Below, piece after piece: positions 55,101 to 58,633 of a DNA stretch of 58,633 nucleotides. Location: the NCBI GenBank assembly GCA_964638775.1, contig CAZWZH010000010.1, positions 1 to 58,633 on the forward strand, read 5' to 3'. The notes below the pieces were generated by a model. That model searched no databases. It was not told the DNA's origin and saw nothing but the letters and a program-made list of their open reading frames with translations. Position 1 is the stretch's first letter, and every line of letters begins with the position of its first letter. Source of the DNA: Azophilus sp964638775. Its GTDB lineage: Bacteria > Pseudomonadota > Gammaproteobacteria > Pseudomonadales > Azotimanducaceae. Both the position numbers and the translations under genes were made by a program.

Positions 55101-55292
55101 CCATCCGTCGTCGATATTTCCGCCTTTCAATCGTTCAAGAGTGTTGCGGAGTTCCACTTCCATCAGGTCCGTATGCACGCCGAATGGGCGGTGCGCGCCA
55201 GTTCGCTCTGCGTGAAGGCGGCGTACTCTTTGCAAAACGGCTCTCGCCAGCGGCAACAGCGTCCTTGCACTCAGACCTGTAGATGGTTCCAT
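49113..55292 (-). CDS. Giant TPR-rich protein with a split PIN-like nuclease domain
   Basis: This single uninterrupted frame encodes 2059 residues. Residues ~1-880 are helical with TPR-like repeats. From about 905 a PIN-like fold begins: MDATTVMVLARIGLLDEAL (Asp912), then APDVMGCLFNER (Glu948). After an insertion of roughly 240 residues it seems to resume with CDAVCVDDRYLNHH (Asp1192, Asp1193) and VVCVLDVLRHL (Asp1217). A cysteine cluster VCPNNETRCKVC follows near residue 1540, and a second helical repeat region runs to the C-terminus. No signal peptide or membrane helix is visible. This arrangement recalls the TPR-GreAB-C-PIN conflict proteins described by comparative genomics, but I cannot confirm a GreAB-C domain. 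Base composition looks less GC-rich than the catabolic genes. It lies at the end of the toxin-antitoxin island. Confidence 0.85.
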   Translation of the reverse strand: MEPSTGLSARTLLPLARAVLQRVRRLHAERTGAHRPFGVHTDLMEVELRNTLERLKGGNIDDGWWRRVLKEMAQDYVAPVFFKKRAVWSWLNVADVEEGFLALASAEVMGQSAPNEADIRKRLAESYSDETLEAPRFAEAPMDAVIGCLTAGYLASIRHDQRPLAGMVQAVKGEVLGVRARLDRYMADEPQVREALGKVAEEDLAEILALRMFDYRAAVKRAATLWGRVDGGDLGRVPTMTRNKVCYWAARLHASEAATVTEAQRIRASLLDWEPEIDLRILDALIMAAEGDASGAMRVLRDDDYPEARSVLLGIQMRSEENEAALMWCRELNPIETASYFTDPGWRSWALCLAQSGEWETAADGLADLAMQSGWSPALAMTEGLVNAALLLPYERRMLALEGEPTFAGIAPSVTAGAKARHARALECFDYVERQMPVGAGQVRAWPAAWRTWLELMDPDAIAASKARQAVCERLERGGAGCVKLVPLAWSFEIEFEDSALRKYLRRRERLGGLGDEDRLAECLLNQRTMDPAEFAEYVESRIEGLDRILQKPVTTTMLFEALLNNGQVERARALVEKRREYLDQQVILRMETALEAAGGGDPRARLERLYQESGNGVDLRNLIGHLKTVRDREALGPLVYQMFAHEQTLDNAREVVGFLSLPPSDYKSIVAFLEEHPAIVERCEDMKSALAWGLYHVGRVHESRAINEELLHDREEANDLSLSVNIAVATGDWERLAGIVDREWPNRMRHEPNVLIMLARLASQGGQSRERAAELARLAAEKAPDDPNMLIAAHMTHVELGLDAKTDPSWVGAALAHSSEQGPVWQADLQMVVSDWLPRMRERNEDIERKLLEGTLPIAVAAGGLNIPLSRLLLDEGQIGLRDGRRRPVVPIISGLRNRIELQPSWTVGMDATTVMVLARIGLLDEALDSLGHVKLAPDVMGCLFNERAAVRFHQPVRVVEARRLRRLIDQGLIKVVEDPVQGSSDLVDEVGSDLAALLEASRDDNGVVVCALPIHKAQSLMEELADTSEYDDLILSPADLAEMAYRAGWVDSAQHEHAMTALTSLGQVANEELRQSRLDGPIHLDSLALSYLQLARVLEPIANRGLDLRIHTHLAQETKTIVEAGEAGDELADAVESIRGSLRSAIESGNASLLPRPPERTEDAMWSTPSVDSVEALIYGSGECDAVCVDDRYLNHHPICEGPDGKKVPVVCVLDVLRHLRASRVIGEEQYWTARHKLREAGFAFVPVEVEELTRHLLATRFVGDRMLESSELRVIRQTVNRFDSLGLLKGEEARTLSEGLARVCVEVVRNLWIDDSLSVEVVAALSNWIWRRLPVTTYLAWKGPPEGESPTPLEEFVSGRLGLPLIAPIMDSVERRSAYRQWLEQTVISPVRPASVELVEVATSQIQSTIDSVETNRELLGGLFLECLPDGLQEKVVEGHPEFAGDCGFSSRQILEIEGVKVVEAELIAAAEAVFGGARSVEITDLAGIRTELALAESDDRLCLTWTDADGEHKQVNLPELTLVCPNNETRCKVCREILANIGPTSTRARALVESAESRRLSAIEVSAVLVEKSRGVTAVHARLAQGVLAGWQVTMGDLVPPSQAYWESFCGPVPEGDLESYFSEQLVPYRKSLLETDVVIGLDFCCLGALRDDLSPGAWLEDVDDDTVLEALASVRAEGNPIALLGVLDVALYRVGNEQFRQISEQCVTILLDERLGFPEGYDGYRFFEMLVDFESNCIGLVEGVGKHSGFWRRMCAWMQAGLIARTALACRALPELKQLENWCRQHGSPAGSLRRLADCRTEPQVIGHAPLFGSLRYEVLSRLVNLAARHRDAGRDVPMAAEVESARKQELESSRAAWLAAPGPAELHIRPDKALPKKLAAEVAESWTEEGKAGSLTMLANLSQFYVLGGSELELVEDEVKSIEQRALEVPFSEMAARLHAASIVAATAGKTAIADSVGAAVARFAALNPQRADIQMMVHMLLQAAAANGDESSWWEWLQDRMGELAGRLPSGAPEDCLQEFFYLMEWMGLALPVRHWFHVRAQHLASAGMDSP

Positions 55293-56010
55293 GGCTGGTT
55301 TTCGAATGGCCTTCGTTTGTTACCTGACTGCTCTGGTCAGCCACACTCCCGAGTGCTATCGAGTGGACCTGCCGAATGTGTGTGCCAGGCTAGCCATCGT
55401 CAGCGATTCGCTGACCAAGCGATGCATTTTACCTCATCGCTGGACAGTTCCCTGTGCTTGAGGAATTTGGAAAGATCCCGCTGCGATCCTACGTTAGGGC
55501 GGGTGTCGCCGTCGGCCGGGCCCTAACCGCCTTCGGCGGACCGACCCCCGCACGCGGGTTTCGGCTCTTGTGGGTGACGGTCCCTGAAGCTTGGCGCGCC
55601 GCGCTTGCCGATTCCGAAGCACCGGCAGAAAACTCTCACCAGCGCCGCAAGCCCACTCGCATCCAATACTCAGGCCATCCCCAGATTCGCCTTTTCTCCA
55701 TGCGACGCGAGACCTGAATCGTCGTCCATCCCTTCTTTCACTGCACGCCCCGAGTAGCCACCTACGGCGGTCTTTCCATCCGTCGCCATTCGCCGCTCCA
55801 TCCCCAACGTCCCGTCGGTCGTTACCAACCCAGCGTGTCAACCGCTTGCGCGGGCAATCGGGCCGGTCCTCCGCTGCCGCTTTGGCCTCGCTGGCGGGAG
55901 GTGACCGGATTCGGATTGACGCGCAACCGGATGGCGCCGGCCCGGATTGCAGGCTGGGGACGGGCGGCGTCGGGCCATGTCGGTATTGGCACCCATCAAT
56001 TGCAAACCAT
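55293..56010. other. Gene-free region with two strong hairpins
   Basis: This ~718-base region lies between the giant gene and the DUF1989 gene and has no frame I can support. It holds two compact perfect hairpins close together: CCGCC-TTC-GGCGG at 55527-55539 and CCCGC-AC-GCGGG at 55547-55558. The second is followed by TTT, so on the plus strand it resembles a terminator. No plus-strand gene ends nearby, so a structural or mobile-element remnant is also possible. Confidence 0.4.
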
Positions 56011-56652
56011 TCAATTGGGTTCCACGATCTGGATCTGAAGGGACCGGGGCGTGTAAAGCAAATCGAACGGGCATGCGGATACCGCGGCCAAAATGTCCAT
56101 CTCCGCCCGGAGCGCAATGTAGTCCCCTTTCTTCGAAACCGGCATGACCGTTTCGAACTTGCCTTCCTCGATACCGTCAACATTCATGAATGCGTTAAAC
56201 ACATCCGGCACATCGTCCTCGCCCAGGCCGTAGGGCGCCAGCACTTCAGCCAGGTTGTCCTGGCAACTGCGGTGATTCGTCATGCCGATGCCTTCGTAGA
56301 AGCTGCGGCTGCAGCGGCCGCCGTTCCAGGGCATATGCACGCCCACCGGGTCCTCCAGTACCTCCAGCATCACATTGTCGCGGGGCGGCTTGGAGTAGAG
56401 TTTCTCCACCTTCTGCATGGTGCCGGTGCCATTGATCATGTTCAGCGCCGCCGTCCATCCGGCGTGAAACACTTCCTTGAGATCGCGGGCGTTGAGAAAC
56501 ACCGCGTCGACCATCTGCGGGCCTTCCACCTGTACGATGTTCAGCACCTGGCCCTGCTTCACCTCGAATGCCTTCGCATAGGTTGCGGGGATGATGAAGT
56601 CGGCAAGCAAGCTGCCCTTGATGTTGCTGACGATGTCCCCTTGTACGCTCAT
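56011..56652 (-). CDS. Urea-carboxylase-associated (DUF1989) family protein
   Basis: This 213-residue protein matches DUF1989, found beside urea carboxylase and amidase genes. It has the GQVLNIVQVEGPQMVDAVFLN start, GRCSRSFYEGIG, a TNHRSCQDNL segment with His and Cys, and AVSACPFDLLY near the end. Members act in nitrogen release from guanidine or urea-type compounds; the catalytic role is not settled. The ATG at 56652 follows GAGGATC. It lies 74 bases downstream of the amidase gene on the same strand. Confidence 0.88.
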   Translation of the reverse strand: MSVQGDIVSNIKGSLLADFIIPATYAKAFEVKQGQVLNIVQVEGPQMVDAVFLNARDLKEVFHAGWTAALNMINGTGTMQKVEKLYSKPPRDNVMLEVLEDPVGVHMPWNGGRCSRSFYEGIGMTNHRSCQDNLAEVLAPYGLGEDDVPDVFNAFMNVDGIEEGKFETVMPVSKKGDYIALRAEMDILAAVSACPFDLLYTPRSLQIQIVEPN

Positions 56653-56726
56653 CGCTTGATCCTCCTCGCTTCCTGTTGCGGTACGTTTCATCGCTTCGGA
56701 GCGCGGTTTTGTTGCAGGCCGGAGCG

Positions 56727-58121
56727 TCAACCGACAGGCGGCCTTCTCTTGCTCCAGTCGGTGGCCTTCTCAAAGGCTCCGGCAACCTTCAGCAGCAGCG
56801 CTTCGGAACCATGCGGACCAATGAGTTGCAGCCCGATCGGCAGCCCGCCCTCGCTGAACCCGCAGGGCACGGAAACGGCGGGGTGCCCGGTAAGCGCGAA
56901 AGGCGCGGTAAAGCTCAGCAGCGCCCCGGCGCTTTCCTGGGGGATGATGCCGTCGGCGGGAAACTCGGTCAGCGGCGGCGGCAGGCGGCCCATGGTCGGC
57001 AGTGCGAGTACGTCGGCCGCATCGAACAGCAGCGACACGGCGCGGCGTGCGGCGAGCCGGGTAAGATGCGCCCGGGCGTATTCGGTGCCCGGCAGGCCCG
57101 CGCCCTGTTCCAGGAACAGGCGCAACGCTTCGCTGTAATCCGGGGCGTGATCCGGATAGTAGTCGGCGTGGGCCAGCAGGCATTCGGCGACGAACAGGTT
57201 GCCCCAGGCCTCCACCGCCTCATCGATCATCGGCACTGTCACCGGCTCGACGGCTGCGCACAGGTCCGCCATGACCCGGGCGGCCGCCTCGACGGCGGAT
57301 TTCACTTCGGCATCCACCACCCGGTCCAGCATGGACTCCGCGAGGCCGACACGGAGGGGCTGCAGGTCGCTGTCGAGCGCTGCACGGTAATCGGGAACGG
57401 GATCCCGCAACGATGTCGGGTCGCGCTCGTCCTCGCCCGCGATGGCATTGAGAACGATGCAGGCGTCATCGACCGTCCGGGTGATCGGGCCGACGGTGTC
57501 GAGGCTTTCGGCGAGAGGGAATACGCCGTGGCGGCTGACGCGTCCGTAAGTGGGCTTCACGCCGACCACGCCGCAGGCACTGGCCGGGTAGCGCAGGCTG
57601 CCGCCGGTGTCGGTGCCCAGCGTTGCGTAACTCAAGCCTGCCGCCGCCGCCACGCCGGAGCCGCTGGAGGACTGGCCGGTCCAATGCCCCGCGTGCCAGG
57701 GGTTCCGCGGCGGCACCACGTCGGGGTGATAGCCGATGCCCGCGAACTCGGTCATCACCAGCTTGCCGACCAGCACGGCGCCGGCCTCGTTCAGCCGTGA
57801 AACCACGGTGGCGTTTTGGGCGGAAATGCGCTCGCGGAGGATTTTCGACCCGCAGGTGGTGCGGATGCCCGCGGTGTCGATCAGGTCCTTGGCGCCGTAG
57901 GGAATGCCGTGCAGCGGGCCGCGGTAGTTCCCGGCGGCAATCTCCTGTTCGGCGCGCCGGGCCTGCCGCAGTGCGAAATCGGCGCTGACGGTAATGAACG
58001 CGTGCAGTTGGGCATCGAGCGCCTCGATGCGGTCCAGGGTAGCCTGGGTGAGCTCGACGGGAGAGATCTCCCGCCGTTCCACCAGGGCGGCGACTTCGGC
58101 GATGGAAGCGTAGTGCAGCAA
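56727..58121 (-). CDS. Amidase (amidase-signature family)
   Basis: This 464-residue enzyme has a complete Ser-cisSer-Lys triad: Lys78 in YGAKDLI, cis-Ser in GQSSSGSG (Ser152/153) and the nucleophile Ser175 in DTGGSLRYP. It hydrolyses an amide to acid and ammonia; relatives include allophanate hydrolase and aryl amidases. TTG at 58121 with GGAG about 8 bases upstream is the only sensible start, since the upstream gene ends 22 bases before. With the DUF1989 gene it suggests nitrogen recovery from amide or ureide compounds. Confidence 0.93.
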   Translation of the reverse strand: MLHYASIAEVAALVERREISPVELTQATLDRIEALDAQLHAFITVSADFALRQARRAEQEIAAGNYRGPLHGIPYGAKDLIDTAGIRTTCGSKILRERISAQNATVVSRLNEAGAVLVGKLVMTEFAGIGYHPDVVPPRNPWHAGHWTGQSSSGSGVAAAAGLSYATLGTDTGGSLRYPASACGVVGVKPTYGRVSRHGVFPLAESLDTVGPITRTVDDACIVLNAIAGEDERDPTSLRDPVPDYRAALDSDLQPLRVGLAESMLDRVVDAEVKSAVEAAARVMADLCAAVEPVTVPMIDEAVEAWGNLFVAECLLAHADYYPDHAPDYSEALRLFLEQGAGLPGTEYARAHLTRLAARRAVSLLFDAADVLALPTMGRLPPPLTEFPADGIIPQESAGALLSFTAPFALTGHPAVSVPCGFSEGGLPIGLQLIGPHGSEALLLKVAGAFEKATDWSKRRPPVG

Positions 58122-58143
58122 CGAAGCGCTCCGCGGGCGGGCG

Positions 58144-58633
58144 TTACTGGCCGATCCAGGGCGTTTTCACCCAGCCTTCCGTGTAGGGGCTCATGATCTG
58201 CATCCTCAGCGCTACCTTGCTGAAACGCCATTGGCCGTCGATCTTGACCAGGTCGTCGTGGTAGACGCCGGCGATCCACACGGGTTCCCTGCCGTCGCCG
58301 TCCGGGCTCGGCATGGTGCCCAGTTGCCACAAATACCAGGTGCCGTGGGCCGACTGCCCGTCTTCGGCAAGCTCGATCTGCGGCGCGATCATGTAGTGAA
58401 TCGCCCAAAGCATGATGTCGTCCGCGCCCTCGAGAAAAGTCCGGATCTCGTCGTGGCCGCTGTAGGAGCCGTACTCCTCGCCGATGTCGAACACCGCGTC
58501 TTCGGTGAACAGGGCCATCATGCCGTCGAGGTTGTGGGTGGGGTCGCAGTAGCGGCCGTACAGCACCTTCAGGGCACGGATCGCCTCGATGTCCTCCAGC
58601 CGGGCGACGCGGCGCCTCAATTCCTGGAGTTCG
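58144..58633 (-). CDS. SnoaL/NTF2-like protein (5' end beyond the window)
   Basis: This is a small alpha+beta-barrel protein of the SnoaL-like/NTF2 superfamily. It has LEDIEAIRALKVLYGRYCD, MMALFTEDAVFD and the later WYLWQLGTM and VYHDDLVKIDGQWRFSKV, with a final WIGQ. The frame stays open to the right edge (ELQELRRRVARLED), so the start lies outside the window. Such proteins are hydroxylating or isomerising small enzymes or oxygenase partners. It is upstream of the amidase gene on the same strand. Confidence 0.85.
   Translation of the reverse strand, partial: ELQELRRRVARLEDIEAIRALKVLYGRYCDPTHNLDGMMALFTEDAVFDIGEEYGSYSGHDEIRTFLEGADDIMLWAIHYMIAPQIELAEDGQSAHGTWYLWQLGTMPSPDGDGREPVWIAGVYHDDLVKIDGQWRFSKVALRMQIMSPYTEGWVKTPWIGQ

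Noticed and set aside
55591..57138. 515-codon plus-strand frame over DUF1989 and amidase
   Set aside because: It overlaps two motif-bearing genes on the other strand and shows no domain; only its first 400 bases lie in a gap and these contain no recognisable sequence.
1..58633. CRISPR arrays, tRNA and rRNA genes
   Set aside because: No regularly spaced repeats of 20-40 bases, no cloverleaf with a typical T-loop and no rRNA-like sequence were seen in any gap.

Overview
The window is 58.6 kb of GC-rich DNA from a heterotrophic bacterium. Gene density is high and functionally related genes lie in short strand-coherent runs. Catabolic oxidoreductases dominate (Rieske oxygenases, short-chain dehydrogenases, aldo/keto reductases, flavoproteins), with CoA-transferase, hydantoinase and amidase genes and two GPH-type transporters. 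There are no rRNA or tRNA genes, no CRISPR and no intact transposase. The style fits an environmental or animal-associated proteobacterium. The SpvC/OspF-like effector gene hints at a host-associated life, but the sequence alone does not fix the taxon.

Layout. (1) 1-3088: the 3' end of a member of an unrecognised protein family, then a two-gene unit of a zincin-like protein and a protein carrying the full active-site pattern of SpvC/OspF phosphothreonine lyases. (2) 3180-16943: an IclR regulator and a betaine-homocysteine methyltransferase-like gene on the minus strand, facing a long plus-strand series. That series holds three more members of the unrecognised family, a glycine-N-methyltransferase-like enzyme, two tandem aldo/keto reductases, a DMSP-lyase-like cupin that has lost its metal ligands, a demethylase-type FMN/FAD oxidoreductase split by a frameshift, an SDR, a class III CoA-transferase and an MBL-fold hydrolase. 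(3) 17011-32938: a TPR lipoprotein-like or secreted protein, a membrane protein, an SDR, a gamma-elimination-type PLP enzyme and an FAD oxidoreductase, then two similar modules of cupin + Rieske oxygenase + GPH-family transporter. An ECF sigma factor, an amidohydrolase, a small helical protein and an HD-domain protein accompany the modules. (4) 33141-41055: a DUF4160/DUF2442 pair and a minus-strand operon hyuA-hyuB-ggt-flavin amine oxidase. (5) 41226-55292: a defence/toxin-antitoxin island with hicAB, an AAC(3)-DUF429 fusion, two Fic proteins, higBA, a PIN-domain pair and a 2059-residue TPR/PIN giant. It is littered with 3'-end gene remnants (dadA, fic, two IS256-type transposases). (6) 56011-58633: a DUF1989 protein, an amidase and an NTF2-like protein.

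How the genes may work together (inference). Region 2 looks like a methyl-onium or betaine-type catabolic locus: methyl transfer to homocysteine, N-methylation, a DMSP-lyase relative, a demethylase and CoA activation. The repeated unknown family would be its central novelty. Region 3 looks like two parallel uptake-and-oxygenation routes for related small molecules. Region 4 fits use of gamma-glutamyl or 5-oxoproline-type compounds. Region 5 is an accessory island. All lengths and positions were read by eye; no database search was run.
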